Counted from the first letter of the stretch, positions 22,880 to 32,923 are shown. The stretch: DNA of 36,844 bases from Micavibrio sp. (GCA_002699085.1 PAAR01000018.1:1-36844), one strand, 5' to 3'. Translations and numbers: made by a program. The notes: generated by a model not told the origin, from the letters alone.

Positions 22880-24823
22880 TTACGTATCCAAGAAACTACG
22901 CAATTTACGTGAGCGGCTTGGGTGCTTCAGTTTACGCAGCGCCTTTGCTTCGATCTGACGAATACGTTCACGTGTTACGTTGAACTGCTGCCCTACTTCT
23001 TCCAATGTGTGATCTGTATTCATACCGATACCAAAGCGCATACGTAGAACGCGCTCTTCACGTGGTGTAAGTGAGGCCAAGACACGGGTTGTTGTTTCAC
23101 GTAAATTAGACTGGATCGCCGCATCAACTGGCAGCAACGCATTCTTATCTTCAATAAAATCACCCAATGATGAATCTTCTTCATCACCGATCGGTGTTTC
23201 AAGTGAGACTGGTTCTTTCGCAATTTTCAATACCTTACGGACTTTATCCAAAGGCATGTGCAAACGTGTTGCCAGCTCTTCTGGCGTTGGCTCACGACCA
23301 ATTTCATGCATCATTTGACGTGATGTACGAATGATCTTGTTGATCGTCTCGATCATGTGCACAGGAATACGGATTGTGCGGGCTTGGTCAGCGATAGAGC
23401 GGGTAATAGCCTGTCTGATCCACCATGTCGCATAGGTCGAGAATTTATAACCACGGCGATATTCAAATTTATCAACCGCCTTCATCAAACCGATATTACC
23501 TTCTTGAATAAGGTCAAGGAATTGCAGACCACGATTTGTATATTTCTTAGCGATAGAGATAACCAGACGAAGATTGGCCTCAACCATTTCTTTTTTCGCA
23601 CGGTTAGATTCTTTCTCGCCTTTTTGAACGATACCGACAATACGGCGGAATTCACGGATATTTAGGCCTGACTCATCAGACAAAGCAGAGATTTCATCAC
23701 GCAGAGCATTCACCTTATCTCCGTGCTTTTCAGCAAAATCAGCCCAGCCCTTGCCTTTTAATTTACCGACACGCTTCATCCATGTCGGATCGAGCTCTGC
23801 ACCAAAATATTCTTGCAAGAATTCTTCACGCTTTACTTTGCATTCCAGCGCCAAACGCATAATCTGGCCTTCGATGGCGACCAAATCACGGTTCATTTTA
23901 TACAGACGCTCAATCAGCTGTTCGATACGTGCATTATTCAAATGCACGTCATTCATATAGCCGACCATTTCGGTCTTCAATGCTTCGTATTTATCATTAA
24001 CTTTTTTAGATGGCTCGTCGCCTTTGTTAATTTCTGCCAAGCGTTCTTCTTGGACTTTAACCATTTTCTTATAGGCTTTTTTGATATTGCCGAAAACTTC
24101 AAAAACACGAGGTGCTAAATCTTCTTCCATTTTGGCAAGAGAAATACTGATTTCATCATCATCCCCATCATCGCCACCTTCTTCGCCCTCTTTTTCATCA
24201 TCATCGAGGTCTTTCATGGTCTTGTCTTCATCAGACTCATTATTGGCTGTGTCAGATTCAGGACCATCTGTGTAAGTGGCATCAAGGTCGATAACCTCGC
24301 GCAACAAAATATCACCTTTTTCTAAGGCTTCGTACCACGCAATGATCGATTCAATAGCGAGCGGTGCTTCACAGATCCCGCCGATCATCATTTCACGCCC
24401 AGCCTCTATACGTTTGGCAATCGCAATCTCGCCTTCACGAGACAGCAGCTCAACCGTTCCCATTTCACGCAAATACATGCGGACAGGGTCATCTGTACGA
24501 CCTAGATCGGTTTGCGCCAAATTACCTGACGCATCTTTTTCAGAAGCATCTTCTGAATCGTCACCTTCTTCAACGCTGATACCCATCTCTGAAAGGCTGG
24601 CCATCACATCATCAATTTGCTCAGATGTAAATTTTTCTTCAGGCAGAAGCTTATTCAGCTCGTCATAGGTAATAAAGCCACGTGCCTTACCCTGAGATGC
24701 TAATTTTTTAATAATCTGTTCAGTAGAGGCTACACGAGTACTAGAACTTTCCTGTTCTTGATCGTCTTCCTCTTCTTCTGCTTCTGCTGTTTTGTCTTTA
24801 ACTTGTGATTTCGTTTTTACCAT
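22880..24823 (-). CDS. rpoD: RNA polymerase primary sigma factor RpoD (sigma-70)
   Basis: This is a 647-residue housekeeping sigma factor. Region 1.1 (about 28-95) precedes the region 1.2 block [12 protein letters not shown] very acidic insert lies about 195-230 ([20 protein letters not shown]). Region 2 contains [20 protein letters not shown] and [14 protein letters not shown]. Region 3 follows, and region 4.2, [20 protein letters not shown], binds the -35 element. A clear AAGGGTGAG lies upstream of the ATG. It follows dnaG on the same strand, as in the conserved macromolecular synthesis region, but a hairpin terminator stands between them. Confidence 0.97.
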   Translation of the reverse strand: MVKTKSQVKDKTAEAEEEEDDQEQESSSTRVASTEQIIKKLASQGKARGFITYDELNKLLPEEKFTSEQIDDVMASLSEMGISVEEGDDSEDASEKDASGNLAQTDLGRTDDPVRMYLREMGTVELLSREGEIAIAKRIEAGREMMIGGICEAPLAIESIIAWYEALEKGDILLREVIDLDATYTDGPESDTANNESDEDKTMKDLDDDEKEGEEGGDDGDDDEISISLAKMEEDLAPRVFEVFGNIKKAYKKMVKVQEERLAEINKGDEPSKKVNDKYEALKTEMVGYMNDVHLNNARIEQLIERLYKMNRDLVAIEGQIMRLALECKVKREEFLQEYFGAELDPTWMKRVGKLKGKGWADFAEKHGDKVNALRDEISALSDESGLNIREFRRIVGIVQKGEKESNRAKKEMVEANLRLVISIAKKYTNRGLQFLDLIQEGNIGLMKAVDKFEYRRGYKFSTYATWWIRQAITRSIADQARTIRIPVHMIETINKIIRTSRQMMHEIGREPTPEELATRLHMPLDKVRKVLKIAKEPVSLETPIGDEEDSSLGDFIEDKNALLPVDAAIQSNLRETTTRVLASLTPREERVLRMRFGIGMNTDHTLEEVGQQFNVTRERIRQIEAKALRKLKHPSRSRKLRSFLDT

Positions 24824-24873
24824 TGAATATACTCACCCTTAAAAATTCATTCCATCCATGTTTCACCATGCAC

Positions 24874-24910
24874 AAAAAGGACAGAGCAAAGCGCTTGGCT
24901 TGGCTGTCCT
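24874..24910 (-). terminator. Terminator or attenuator between dnaG and rpoD
   Basis: In the minus direction AGGACAG and CTGTCCT form a 7-bp stem around a 19-base loop that contains a second palindrome (AAGCGCTT), followed by TTTTT. It would stop or reduce dnaG readthrough into rpoD, which has about 50 bp of leader after it. Confidence 0.65.
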
Positions 24911-24991
24911 ATTAATATTATCTCGTTCAGCGAGTTTGTGCGGGGAATGTAATTCATTTTCATATGGCTCATTCTTAATAAAGTGGCCATT

Positions 24992-26830
24992 TTACTCATT
25001 CCCATCCGCCAACAAACGTTGCGCTGTCTCACCCATCCGCCGACGCCCAGATTTAATAACTGACGAATCAGTCGACTCAGCCCCTTCGGAAGGATCAAAA
25101 CTGCCACGTTGCACAATGTTTTGCAATAGCTGATTTATACCCGTGACAATCGTTTCGCTCTTCTGCGCATCTGCCAAAAATCCAGCATGCAGATGTGCTT
25201 TATCTTTCACATAGTGCAAATATAGATCAGTTTGTTCAAAATCAAGGAAAATCTCTTTTAAACGCCCGTGATTAAGTGTCTCTTCACTATCAACATAGGC
25301 CTTCAACAAAGCATCGCACATCGCCTGATATTGCGGCTCTTCAAAATTAATCATCGCCAGCATTTCTTCAAAACGCCCAATATGTTGAGGGTAAAGATAG
25401 AGCGCATAAAGCAATGTCGCCTGCATATGATTTTGCTTCTTTTGCTGCCCCGGTCTCGTTAAAGCAATTAATGGATTTGCGGCTGCTTTTTTCTTATACT
25501 TAGCCTGCTTTAGCGCATAAGGTGAATAAGTATCTCTAATCTTGTCACGCAAATGCGTTTTATAATGATGCGCCACAGACGCATGAGAAATTTTATCCAC
25601 AATGTTTTGCACAGACTTTTCCAGCCCTGCTATACGTTCTGGTGTATCAAATATCTGTCCCTCAGTAAGCTGCGCCCAAATCACATTAATCATCGGCTCT
25701 GCACGCTCTAAATAACGCTGAAAAGCACCCTTGCCACCAGATTTGATAAGGCTATCAGGGTCCTCACCCGCCGGCATAAACACAAAACGAGCCGACATGC
25801 CTGGTTGAATAAGTGGCAACATGCGTTCCACCGAACGTTCCGCTGCACGCTTGCCTGCATTATCACCATCAAAACATACGTAAAACTCTTTAATATCTTG
25901 GGATATCATCGACCAGCAAAGCTGTATTTGCTCTTCTGTCAACGCTGTTCCCAAAGGAGCCACCGCACCATGGAAACCAGCCTGCACCAGCGCAATAACA
26001 TCCATATAGCCTTCGGTAATAATGATCGGTGCATTCTCTTTACCAGAGGCTGTGCGGGCAATTGACTCATTAAACACCATGCGCCCTTTATGAAAGACGA
26101 GCGTGTCAGATGAATTAATATATTTAGGCGGCGTAAAATCGCCTTGTTCAGGCTGTTTCAAATGATCTGGTAATATCCGTCCGCCAAAGGCCACAACACG
26201 CCCTCTGCCATCCGTAACAGGGAACATCAGACGGTCACGAAAAAAAGCGTAAACGCTATCGCCTTTTTTTGAGCGACGACATAAAGAGGCCTCAATCATT
26301 TCTTTTTCAGAAAAGCCCTTGGCTTTAAGATGTGCTGGCAAAGCATGACGATCGGCTGGCGCAAAACCTAGACGAAACTGTTCCAAGGTCTCTTCATTCA
26401 ACCCACGCTCCAACGCATATTGTCTAATCTCTTTGTATTTCGGGTCATGCAAACACTCTCGAAAGAACTTAGACGCTTCTGCCAAACAGCCCATAACACG
26501 GTCATATATTTCATAGGCCTTTTTTTGCTCTGGCGTTTGTTGCGGCACTTGAAGACCTGCTTCAGCAGCCAACATTTCAATCGCTTCCATGAAAGGGAGG
26601 TTATTGATCTCCATTGCAAAAGTGATGATATCGCCATGCGCCCCGCAGCCAAAACAATGGTAAAATTGCTTTTGGTCATTAATCGTAAAACTAGGCGTTT
26701 TCTCATGGTGAAATGGGCAGCACGCCTTATATTCCGCACCCGCACGCGTGACTTTAACCTTCTTACCAATCCATGCGGATAGCGGCAAACGCTGGCGTAA
26801 CTCTTGTTTAAAGGCTGCTGGGATACTCAT
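24992..26830 (-). CDS. dnaG: DNA primase
   Basis: DnaG makes RNA primers at the replication fork together with DnaB helicase. The 612-residue protein has an N-terminal CHC2 zinc-binding domain (CCPFHHEKTPSF...FYHCFGCGAHGD, about 38-65). The RNA polymerase core and TOPRIM fold follow, with acidic residues in IITEGYMDVIAL and FDGDNAGKRAAE. A C-terminal helicase-interaction region lies after about residue 430. Length and domain order are normal. In many alphaproteobacteria a GatB/YqeY gene precedes dnaG; here the upstream gene is an aldo/keto reductase 47 bp away on the same strand. Confidence 0.96.
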   Translation of the reverse strand: MSIPAAFKQELRQRLPLSAWIGKKVKVTRAGAEYKACCPFHHEKTPSFTINDQKQFYHCFGCGAHGDIITFAMEINNLPFMEAIEMLAAEAGLQVPQQTPEQKKAYEIYDRVMGCLAEASKFFRECLHDPKYKEIRQYALERGLNEETLEQFRLGFAPADRHALPAHLKAKGFSEKEMIEASLCRRSKKGDSVYAFFRDRLMFPVTDGRGRVVAFGGRILPDHLKQPEQGDFTPPKYINSSDTLVFHKGRMVFNESIARTASGKENAPIIITEGYMDVIALVQAGFHGAVAPLGTALTEEQIQLCWSMISQDIKEFYVCFDGDNAGKRAAERSVERMLPLIQPGMSARFVFMPAGEDPDSLIKSGGKGAFQRYLERAEPMINVIWAQLTEGQIFDTPERIAGLEKSVQNIVDKISHASVAHHYKTHLRDKIRDTYSPYALKQAKYKKKAAANPLIALTRPGQQKKQNHMQATLLYALYLYPQHIGRFEEMLAMINFEEPQYQAMCDALLKAYVDSEETLNHGRLKEIFLDFEQTDLYLHYVKDKAHLHAGFLADAQKSETIVTGINQLLQNIVQRGSFDPSEGAESTDSSVIKSGRRRMGETAQRLLADGNE

Positions 26831-26877
26831 AATCCCTTTATAGCATAGGGATTTAGATTAAAAACGAAAAAATTTAC

Positions 26878-27939
26878 CTAAAACAACAGAGGATACTGTT
26901 TATACACACGGTCAATCTCATTCATTACATCTGGGACGAGATCGAGATCAAAAGCGGCAATATTCATCGTCAATTGATCCATATTTGTTGCGCCGATAAT
27001 TGTTGAGGTCACAAAATTCTGTTTCTTACAAAAAGCGAGTGCCATTTGGCAGACATCTAAACCAAAACGTTCTGCCACTTTGATATAGGCATCAATAGCT
27101 TCATGCACTAGCGGTGTATCTCTGAACTCTTTGAAGCCTTTAATAAGCTGCTCAGATACCGTCCAACGAGCCCCTTCTGGTCGTGCGCCATTACGATATT
27201 TACCGCTTATCATCCCTCGAACCAATGGCGACCACGGCAAATAAGCCACATCTTCTCTGACACAAACCTCCGCCACATAGGGGTCATCCGATCTATTGAG
27301 GAGTGAGAATTCATTTTGGATAGAGGTCACCCGTGGCAAATTATGCGTCTTTGCTAATTCTATATATTTGGTAATACCCCATGCACTATCATCTGATAAA
27401 CCAAAGTGACGGACTTTGCCTTCTTTAACAGCCTCACCAACACCTTCCAAAATATCCAATAAATTGTCTTCAACATCGGCTGTTTGATTAGCAAGAAAAT
27501 CAATCTTGCCTGCATGGCTTCTGCCAAAATGCGGAAAAGGTCTGTTTGGCCAATGCAGTTGATAGACATCAATATAATCTGTTTGCAGTCGTTGTAGCGA
27601 CCCTTCGACAGCTTCTTTAATAGATTTAGACGTTAATGGTTCGCCATTTCTGATCCACGCCGTATTAGGCCCAGCGACCTTAGTCATCAAGATAATATCT
27701 TTGCGCTTACCAGAGTTTTTAAACCATGATCCAACAATTTCTTCGGTCTTGCCATAGGTTTCAGGACGGGGCGGGATAGAATAAAGCTCAGCTGTATCAA
27801 AAAAGTTCACGCCTTTTTCAACGGCATAATCCATTTGCGCATGGCCTTCAGCCTCATTGTTTTGCTCACCCCATGTCATCGTACCCAGACAAACATCTGA
27901 AACTTTTAAACCACTTGACCCCAATGTTCTGTATTTCAT
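26878..27939 (-). CDS. Aldo/keto reductase (Tas-like)
   Basis: This 353-residue NADP(H)-dependent oxidoreductase has the aldo/keto reductase barrel fold. The catalytic tetrad is visible as D48 (NFFDTAELYS), Y53, K87 (LMTKVAG) and H129 (DVYQLHWPN). The length, the insert after YQLHWPNRPFPHFG and the motifs NEFSLLNR and PWSPLVRGMISGKY match the Tas subgroup, known from E. coli as a suppressor of tyrosine auxotrophy. The physiological substrate is unknown. It sits between the rplM-rpsI terminator and dnaG on the minus strand. Confidence 0.93.
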   Translation of the reverse strand: MKYRTLGSSGLKVSDVCLGTMTWGEQNNEAEGHAQMDYAVEKGVNFFDTAELYSIPPRPETYGKTEEIVGSWFKNSGKRKDIILMTKVAGPNTAWIRNGEPLTSKSIKEAVEGSLQRLQTDYIDVYQLHWPNRPFPHFGRSHAGKIDFLANQTADVEDNLLDILEGVGEAVKEGKVRHFGLSDDSAWGITKYIELAKTHNLPRVTSIQNEFSLLNRSDDPYVAEVCVREDVAYLPWSPLVRGMISGKYRNGARPEGARWTVSEQLIKGFKEFRDTPLVHEAIDAYIKVAERFGLDVCQMALAFCKKQNFVTSTIIGATNMDQLTMNIAAFDLDLVPDVMNEIDRVYKQYPLLF

Positions 27940-27961
27940 TCACACACCTTCTTTTGACAGT

Positions 27962-27992
27962 AAAAAAGCCAGTCTAAAAGATAGACTGGCTT
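27962..27992 (-). terminator. Rho-independent terminator after rpsI
   Basis: An 11-bp stem AAGCCAGTCTA / TAGACTGGCTT with a 5-base loop is followed by six T residues in the minus direction, 31 bp after the rpsI stop. Confidence 0.9.
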
Positions 27993-28023
27993 AAATAAAT
28001 AATTAATTCTTGAAATCGGTGGA

Positions 28024-28485
28024 TTAACGTTTAGCCCACTGTTTCTTACGACGTGCTTTGTGAAGACCAACCTTCTTACGTTCAACCATACGGCTATCAC
28101 GTGTTAGCATACCAGCATCTTTCAATGAACCGCGTAATTCTGGTTCAAATTGAATAAGTGCACGAGAAATACCGTGACGTACCGCACCAGCTTGGCCAGA
28201 AAGACCGCCACCTTTAACAGTACATATAACGTCAAATTGACCCGCACGTTTTGTTTGAATAAATGGTTGGTTAATAAGCAAACGTTGCGTTGGACGTGCA
28301 AAATAAACAGCTTGGTCACGACCATTAATTGTTACTTTACCAGAACCTGGCTTAACCCATACACGGGCAACAGCATCTTTACGACGGCCTGTACCATAAG
28401 AACGCCCTTGAGCATCTTTCTTTGGTTCAGCCGGTGCTGCTACTGCTTCTACTTTTTCTTCTACTTTTTCTACTGCTTCAGTCAT
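28024..28485 (-). CDS. rpsI: 30S ribosomal protein S9
   Basis: S9 sits in the head of the 30S subunit with its tail reaching the P-site tRNA. The 153-residue protein has an alanine- and glutamate-rich N-terminal extension of about 28 residues, common in alphaproteobacteria. The S9 domain follows: [37 protein letters not shown], and the C-terminal [20 protein letters not shown] tail ending in AKR. It is the second gene of the rplM-rpsI operon, 12 bp after rplM, and ends before a strong terminator. Confidence 0.97.
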   Translation of the reverse strand: MTEAVEKVEEKVEAVAAPAEPKKDAQGRSYGTGRRKDAVARVWVKPGSGKVTINGRDQAVYFARPTQRLLINQPFIQTKRAGQFDVICTVKGGGLSGQAGAVRHGISRALIQFEPELRGSLKDAGMLTRDSRMVERKKVGLHKARRKKQWAKR

Positions 28486-28497
28486 TTCTATACTTCC

Positions 28498-28965
28498 TTA
28501 TGCAACACGTTTATTTTTAGCGTTCAAACCAGCAACATCCATAGTCACAGGCTTTTGTGCTTCATGTGGATGCTCAGCACCTTTATATACATGCATCTTT
28601 TTGAACTGGTCACGTGATAGTGAGCTATCTTTTGGCATCATACGACGCACTGCATTCTCGATAACACGCTCAGGGAACTTACCTTCCAAGATCTGACCTT
28701 GTGTACGGCCTTTAATACCGCCTGGGTGGCCTGTGTGCCAGTAAAATACTTCTTGTTCTTTTTTATTGCCTGTAATGCGTACTTTTTCAGCATTGATAAC
28801 AATAACGTTGTCACCGCAATCAATATGTGGCGTGAACATTGGTTTATGTTTACCACGCAAATGCTTGGCAATAACAGCAGCCAAACGGCCTAATACAACA
28901 CCTTCAGCATCAATCAAGACCCAGTCTTTTTGTACTTCAGATGGCTTCGCAGAATATGTTTTCAT
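28498..28965 (-). CDS. rplM: 50S ribosomal protein L13
   Basis: L13 binds 23S rRNA early in large-subunit assembly. The 155-residue protein carries the family blocks [44 protein letters not shown] and GMMP-like [17 protein letters not shown]. It is the first gene of the rplM-rpsI operon and is preceded by a strong promoter at 29003-29032, whose -10 box lies within an inverted repeat. Confidence 0.97.
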   Translation of the reverse strand: MKTYSAKPSEVQKDWVLIDAEGVVLGRLAAVIAKHLRGKHKPMFTPHIDCGDNVIVINAEKVRITGNKKEQEVFYWHTGHPGGIKGRTQGQILEGKFPERVIENAVRRMMPKDSSLSRDQFKKMHVYKGAEHPHEAQKPVTMDVAGLNAKNKRVA

Positions 28966-29002
28966 CTTATTTATCCTTATTCTTTATTCATTAGAATATG
29001 CG

Positions 29003-29032
29003 TATATAGACGCATCTCTTAGCCCCTGTCAA
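29003..29032 (-). promoter_or_regulatory. rplM-rpsI promoter with palindrome over the -10 box
   Basis: On the minus strand TTGACA (29027-29032) and TATATA (29003-29008) are 18 bases apart. The -10 box lies between the arms of ATGCGT-ATATAG-ACGCAT (28998-29015), a 6-bp inverted repeat that could be an operator or an early transcript hairpin. Confidence 0.75.
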
Positions 29033-29207
29033 TAAAAAATAACACAAAAAAGTGCAATAAAAACAACAGACTAAAAAATGGTACTATAACACCTTATACG
29101 CAGAGCACTGTTTTTAAACATTTTTTTAAAAAGAATGTCCGAAAACTATTTGCATAAATTAAAATTCTTTGCTTTAGTAAAATAAAAAAACAGCGTGAGA
29201 GACAATT

Positions 29208-29705
29208 TTGAAATATTTATCAACTGCCATTCTTAGCATTATTGCAACAAACATATTAATTTCAGACAAAGCTAGTGCCCTAGACACGCACATTATTGAA
29301 GCAGCCACAAACACTCTGGACGTTCCTTTCGAACTGATAATTTGTTCGCCCGATAAAAAAGAGGCTCTGTCACAAACAACAACATTGCGCGTCTCATTCA
29401 CTTTTGCATCTAACAAATCAGCGCTATCGGATTTTGAACAAGCCCTTGTAAGTAACATTGCGCAAGAGGTATATAGCACTTATTTAAATGTTGCTTTAAG
29501 AAACCCACAAAAAGTCCCTTACACTCAAGAAATGCCCGCTGATATTATAGAAATCACACTAAAGAAAACCCATAAAGATGCTGTCTTAAATGTTATTAAT
29601 GGACTAAGAATAACGTCGATTAATGCTGATCGCTTCTCACCTAGAGTAGAGAATGACCCCATGGCCATACAAGCCTGCTCTGGTGGTAAAAAATTTAGAA
29701 TATAA
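29208..29705 (+). CDS. Exported hypothetical protein, 165 aa
   Basis: The start is TTG at 29208, preceded by a GTGAGAGA stretch that can serve as ribosome-binding site; no better ATG exists before the signal peptide. The signal peptide KYLSTAILSIIATNILISD is followed by a likely cleavage after KASA. The mature protein has two cysteines (IICSPD and QACSGG) that may form a periplasmic disulfide. It has a regular alternation of strands and helices (TTLRVSFTFAS, DFEQALVSNIAQEVYSTYL, DIIEITLKKTHKDAVLNVI). The family is not recognised. It stands alone, divergent from rplM and convergent with tRNA-Pro. Confidence 0.6.
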   Translation: MKYLSTAILSIIATNILISDKASALDTHIIEAATNTLDVPFELIICSPDKKEALSQTTTLRVSFTFASNKSALSDFEQALVSNIAQEVYSTYLNVALRNPQKVPYTQEMPADIIEITLKKTHKDAVLNVINGLRITSINADRFSPRVENDPMAIQACSGGKKFRI

Positions 29706-29726
29706 TAAATCACCAAGATCAAATAA

Positions 29727-29803
29727 TGGTCGGAATGACTGGATTCGAACCAGCGACCCCTTGCACCCCATGCAAGTGCGCTACCAGGCTGCGCTACATT
29801 CCG
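29727..29803 (-). tRNA. tRNA-Pro (GGG)
   Basis: This is a 77-nt cloverleaf with acceptor CGGAATG / CATTCCG, D-arm GCGCAGCCTGGTAGCGC, anticodon stem CTTGC/GCAAG around loop ATGGGGT (anticodon GGG), T-arm with GGTTCGAATCC, and an encoded CCA. It lies 34 bp after the MerR-family gene on the same strand, the usual alphaproteobacterial position. Confidence 0.95.
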
Positions 29804-29837
29804 ATTTGTTGGTTATATCAATAGATAGAAAAGAATA

Positions 29838-30389
29838 TCAAGACTTAATGATATTGCGCATTTCTTTTAGTTCACCAAGCATCGCTTCTAAAATACTGCG
29901 CTGCTTTGTGCTTAACCCTTGCTTAGAAGAATTTACTGTCTCTTCAGGAGCAGTTACATCTTCACTTGTATAATCATATTCATGCGGCGTTGCTTCAATG
30001 GAGCCTTTTTCTACCAAGCTTTGAACGATTTGGTTTTTTGATGATCCTTTGAATAATTTTTGTACACCTTTAATAGTGAAACCTTCTGAATAGAGTAGAT
30101 AATGAATATGTTTAAGCAAAGCCACATCTTCTGGACGGTAATAACGACGTCCGCCACCACGTTTTAATGGTTTGATCTGAGAGAATTTTGTTTCCCAAAA
30201 ACGCAATACATGCTGAGCTACATTCAGCTCATCAGCTACTTCACTAATCGTACGAAACGCCCCTGGCGCTTTTTTGTCTTTACTCTGGTTGAGACCAGAA
30301 ATCTTTACAACACGCTCAGTAGTATCCGCCATAGTTTTAGCAGATGTGTTACCTGATTGATTGCCTCTATTATCTTGATATGTATCCAT
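29838..30389 (-). CDS. MerR-family transcriptional regulator
   Basis: This 183-residue protein has an N-terminal extension of about 45 residues and a MerR winged-helix domain. The domain includes [20 protein letters not shown] (helix-turn-helix) and the wing [19 protein letters not shown], followed by the family helix [15 protein letters not shown]. The C-terminal part is a polar, threonine- and glutamate-rich linker and an amphipathic helix ([14 protein letters not shown]) that may dimerise. There are no metal-binding cysteines. This MerR type next to ihfA is conserved in alphaproteobacteria; its target is not known to me. It follows ihfA by 35 bp. Confidence 0.9.
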   Translation of the reverse strand: MDTYQDNRGNQSGNTSAKTMADTTERVVKISGLNQSKDKKAPGAFRTISEVADELNVAQHVLRFWETKFSQIKPLKRGGGRRYYRPEDVALLKHIHYLLYSEGFTIKGVQKLFKGSSKNQIVQSLVEKGSIEATPHEYDYTSEDVTAPEETVNSSKQGLSTKQRSILEAMLGELKEMRNIIKS

Positions 30390-30424
30390 TTTCTTCCTTC
30401 TCTCTCAAACCCTTATAACCACGC

Positions 30425-30721
30425 TTAATCGTCATTCATGCCTTCTTTTAACACATGCGATGCCTTGAAGCTTAAAACTTTGCGTGGTGTAATCGGTATT
30501 TCTTCACCCGTTTTTGGATTACGGCCAATACGTTCAGCTTTTTCACGGATAGAAAAGCTACCAAAACCAGAAATCTTTACAGATTCTCCTGCGACGAGTG
30601 CGTCAGATATTTCTTGAAGTACAGCTTCAATTAAATCAGCAGATTCATTACGTGACAGCCCTACTTCTTCATAAATTGAATCCGCTAAATCAGCCCGTGT
30701 AAAAGTTTTTTCATTCATCAT
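30425..30721 (-). CDS. ihfA: Integration host factor subunit alpha
   Basis: IHF-alpha pairs with IHF-beta to bend DNA sharply. The 98-residue form from the ATG at 30721 fits the family start ([20 protein letters not shown]); the next codon at 30718 is also ATG, and a TTG at 30745 would add a non-family extension. The DNA-binding arm is clear: [18 protein letters not shown] then KTGEEIPI with the intercalating proline, and [13 protein letters not shown]. It lies between fabH and the merR gene on the same strand, as is usual in alphaproteobacteria. Confidence 0.94.
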   Translation of the reverse strand: MMNEKTFTRADLADSIYEEVGLSRNESADLIEAVLQEISDALVAGESVKISGFGSFSIREKAERIGRNPKTGEEIPITPRKVLSFKASHVLKEGMNDD

Positions 30722-30846
30722 GGTCGAAAAATATGCCCTATTCAATTTTGTGTTCTATCTTTTTACAAAACCAAAAAAACGTAACCACGTCAACAAGAAA
30801 GGACTCGGCGTTAAGATGAATCGTCAAAGAAAAACGGAAAAGCTAC

Positions 30847-31806
30847 TTAATAGCGAATAAGGGCAGCACCCCATGTAAAGCCGCCGCCCATAGCCTCTGT
30901 TAAGATCAGATCGCCACGCTTAATACGACCATCTTTGACTGCCGTATTAAGCGCCAAAGGGATAGAGGCAGCAGATGTATTCCCATGATCTTGAACCGTT
31001 GTCACAACCTTATCCATGGACATTTCGAGCTTCTTTGCGGTCGCTTCAATGATACGGATATTAGCCTGATGTGGCACCAACCAATCAAGTGCTTCTGGTT
31101 GAAGATTATGATGAGTTAGAACTTCATCAACGACTTCAGCTAAATACGTTACTGCATATTTGAAAACATCACGACCCTGCATTTTTATAACACCAGTTGA
31201 TGCGGTTGTAGAAGCCCCACCATCTGTATAAAGCATATCTTTGAACTCACCGTTAGAGTGCAAATGCGTTGAAAGTATTCCACCATCACTCTCTTCGCCT
31301 GATAAAATAACACCACCGGCTCCATCGGCAAAAAGCACACATGTTGTGCGATCATCCCAATCAAGAATAGATGACATCTTTTCAGCACCCAGAACGAGGA
31401 TATTTTTCACCTGCCCTGAGCGGATCATCCCGTCCGCCACCGACAATGCATAGACAAAACCAGAGCAAACGGCTTGCACATCAAAGGCAAAGCCATGTGC
31501 CATGCCAAGAGCTGCTTGCACATGAACGGCTGTCGCAGGAAATGTTCTGTCAGGTGTTGTCGTTGCAACAATAATTGCATCAATTTGATTAATGTCCATT
31601 TTGGCATGTGACAGCGCATCTAATGCTGCCTTTGTCGCCATCATCGAGGTTGTTTCGTTTTCGGCAGCAATATGTCGTTGCTTTATACCTGTACGTTGAA
31701 AGACCCATTCATCAGATGTATCTACACGCTTTTCTAAATCGGCATTGGTCACAACATTCTGCGGCAAATAACCGCCCACACCTTTGATAACTGATCGTAA
31801 ACCCAC
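30847..31806 (-). CDS. fabH: Beta-ketoacyl-ACP synthase III
   Basis: FabH condenses acetyl-CoA with malonyl-ACP to start fatty acid synthesis. The 319-residue protein has the catalytic triad C114 (DVQAVCSGF), histidine in LVPHQANIRI (about 246) and asparagine in DHGNTSAAS (about 276). TDGGAS and EAMGGGFTWGAALIRY also fit the family. The start codon is GTG, placed directly after the plsX stop (TAA-GTG), with GAGG upstream inside the end of plsX. The adjacency indicates translational coupling within the plsX-fabH operon. Confidence 0.96.
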   Translation of the reverse strand: MGLRSVIKGVGGYLPQNVVTNADLEKRVDTSDEWVFQRTGIKQRHIAAENETTSMMATKAALDALSHAKMDINQIDAIIVATTTPDRTFPATAVHVQAALGMAHGFAFDVQAVCSGFVYALSVADGMIRSGQVKNILVLGAEKMSSILDWDDRTTCVLFADGAGGVILSGEESDGGILSTHLHSNGEFKDMLYTDGGASTTASTGVIKMQGRDVFKYAVTYLAEVVDEVLTHHNLQPEALDWLVPHQANIRIIEATAKKLEMSMDKVVTTVQDHGNTSAASIPLALNTAVKDGRIKRGDLILTEAMGGGFTWGAALIRY

Positions 31807-32856
31807 TTAAGCCGCCTCGTCCTGTATTATTTTCATTTTTTCTAACTCGGCTGCCACTTTGTCTAAATAATCATTTCTAACCATTTGTGCGCCAACCTCT
31901 AAGGCACGCGCAAAACCATACGCATCCGTGCCACCATGGCTTTTAATGCATACGCCCTTCAAACCGAGGAATAAACCGCCATTATAATCTCGAGGATCAA
32001 GCTTTTTCTTCAAACGGTTCATTGCACCAATACAAAATAAATAGCCAATCATCGCCGATAAAGAGGATTTAAACGCTTCAGCAATAAACGTCTTACTCAT
32101 TTTGCCGATACCCTCCATGGTTTTTAACGCCACATTGCCAGTAAAACCATCAGTTACAATGACATCAACAGTTCCCTTGCCAATATCATTGCCCTCAACA
32201 AAGCCGTAATATGTCCCTGGAAAATTCGTCGCTGAAGTTAATATCTCAGCAGCTGACCATACTTCTTCGTGGCCCTTTGTATCCTCTGATCCAATATTTA
32301 AAATACCCACAGATGGTTTTTCAACCTTCATAATAGCCCGCGCATAAACAGCACCCAAAATAGCAAACTGCGCTAAACTCTTACCATCACAACTCACATT
32401 CGCCCCTAAATCGAGCATTAATGTCGGATTTGCCATTGTTGGCATTATACTGGCAATTGCGGGGCGTTGCACACCCTCTTGAGGGCGCAAGTATATTTTT
32501 GCCATTGCCATTAACGCACCAGTATTACCCGCCGAAACAACACAATCAGCACGACCTTCTTTAACGGCCAAAATAGACAAGGCCATACTCGAGTCTTTCC
32601 CCTGCCTTAATGCCACAGAGGGCTTATCATTACTAGATACAACCGTTTCCGTATGATGGATTGACGAACGTTTTTGTAATTTTGGGAATTTCTCTAACTC
32701 AGCCTTGATCTTGTTCTCTTCACCGAAGAAAAGAAATTCGACAGATTTATGTTTTTTGAGAAGTTGCGTGCATGCTGCATGCGCACCAGCGATAGTAACA
32801 ACAGGGCCGAAATCCCCGCCCATTGCGTCAACCGCAATTTTAATTTCTTGTGACAT
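31807..32856 (-). CDS. plsX: Phosphate acyltransferase PlsX
   Basis: PlsX converts acyl-ACP to acyl-phosphate, the substrate for the first acylation of glycerol 3-phosphate. The 349-residue protein has the family start AVDAMGGDFGP, SAGNTGALMA, LDLGANV and TDGFTGNVALKTMEG. Length and motifs are complete. It follows rpmF by 56 bp and abuts fabH. A hairpin at the end of rpmF may adjust its level relative to L32. Confidence 0.96.
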   Translation of the reverse strand: MSQEIKIAVDAMGGDFGPVVTIAGAHAACTQLLKKHKSVEFLFFGEENKIKAELEKFPKLQKRSSIHHTETVVSSNDKPSVALRQGKDSSMALSILAVKEGRADCVVSAGNTGALMAMAKIYLRPQEGVQRPAIASIMPTMANPTLMLDLGANVSCDGKSLAQFAILGAVYARAIMKVEKPSVGILNIGSEDTKGHEEVWSAAEILTSATNFPGTYYGFVEGNDIGKGTVDVIVTDGFTGNVALKTMEGIGKMSKTFIAEAFKSSLSAMIGYLFCIGAMNRLKKKLDPRDYNGGLFLGLKGVCIKSHGGTDAYGFARALEVGAQMVRNDYLDKVAAELEKMKIIQDEAA

Positions 32857-32897
32857 GCGGCTAGCTTAAACTGTTCATATTATAAAATAAAGCCGTT

Positions 32898-32923
32898 AAA
32901 AAGCCTGTTTATTTAGGCTTTTT
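32898..32923 (-). terminator. Weak terminator or attenuator at the end of rpmF
   Basis: AAAAAGCCT and AGGCTTTTT form a 9-bp hairpin whose 5' arm contains the last codons of rpmF, with the stop at the stem edge. In the minus direction a run of five T residues closes the stem. It probably reduces rather than stops transcription into plsX. Confidence 0.5.

Noticed and set aside
24847-25116. 89-codon minus-strand frame across the dnaG end and the dnaG-rpoD gap
   Set aside because: It overlaps the dnaG coding end in another frame and contains the terminator hairpin.
29653-29973. Plus-strand frame of 106 codons
   Set aside because: It reads across tRNA-Pro antisense (the well-known WIRTSDPLHPMQ false protein) and overlaps the MerR gene.
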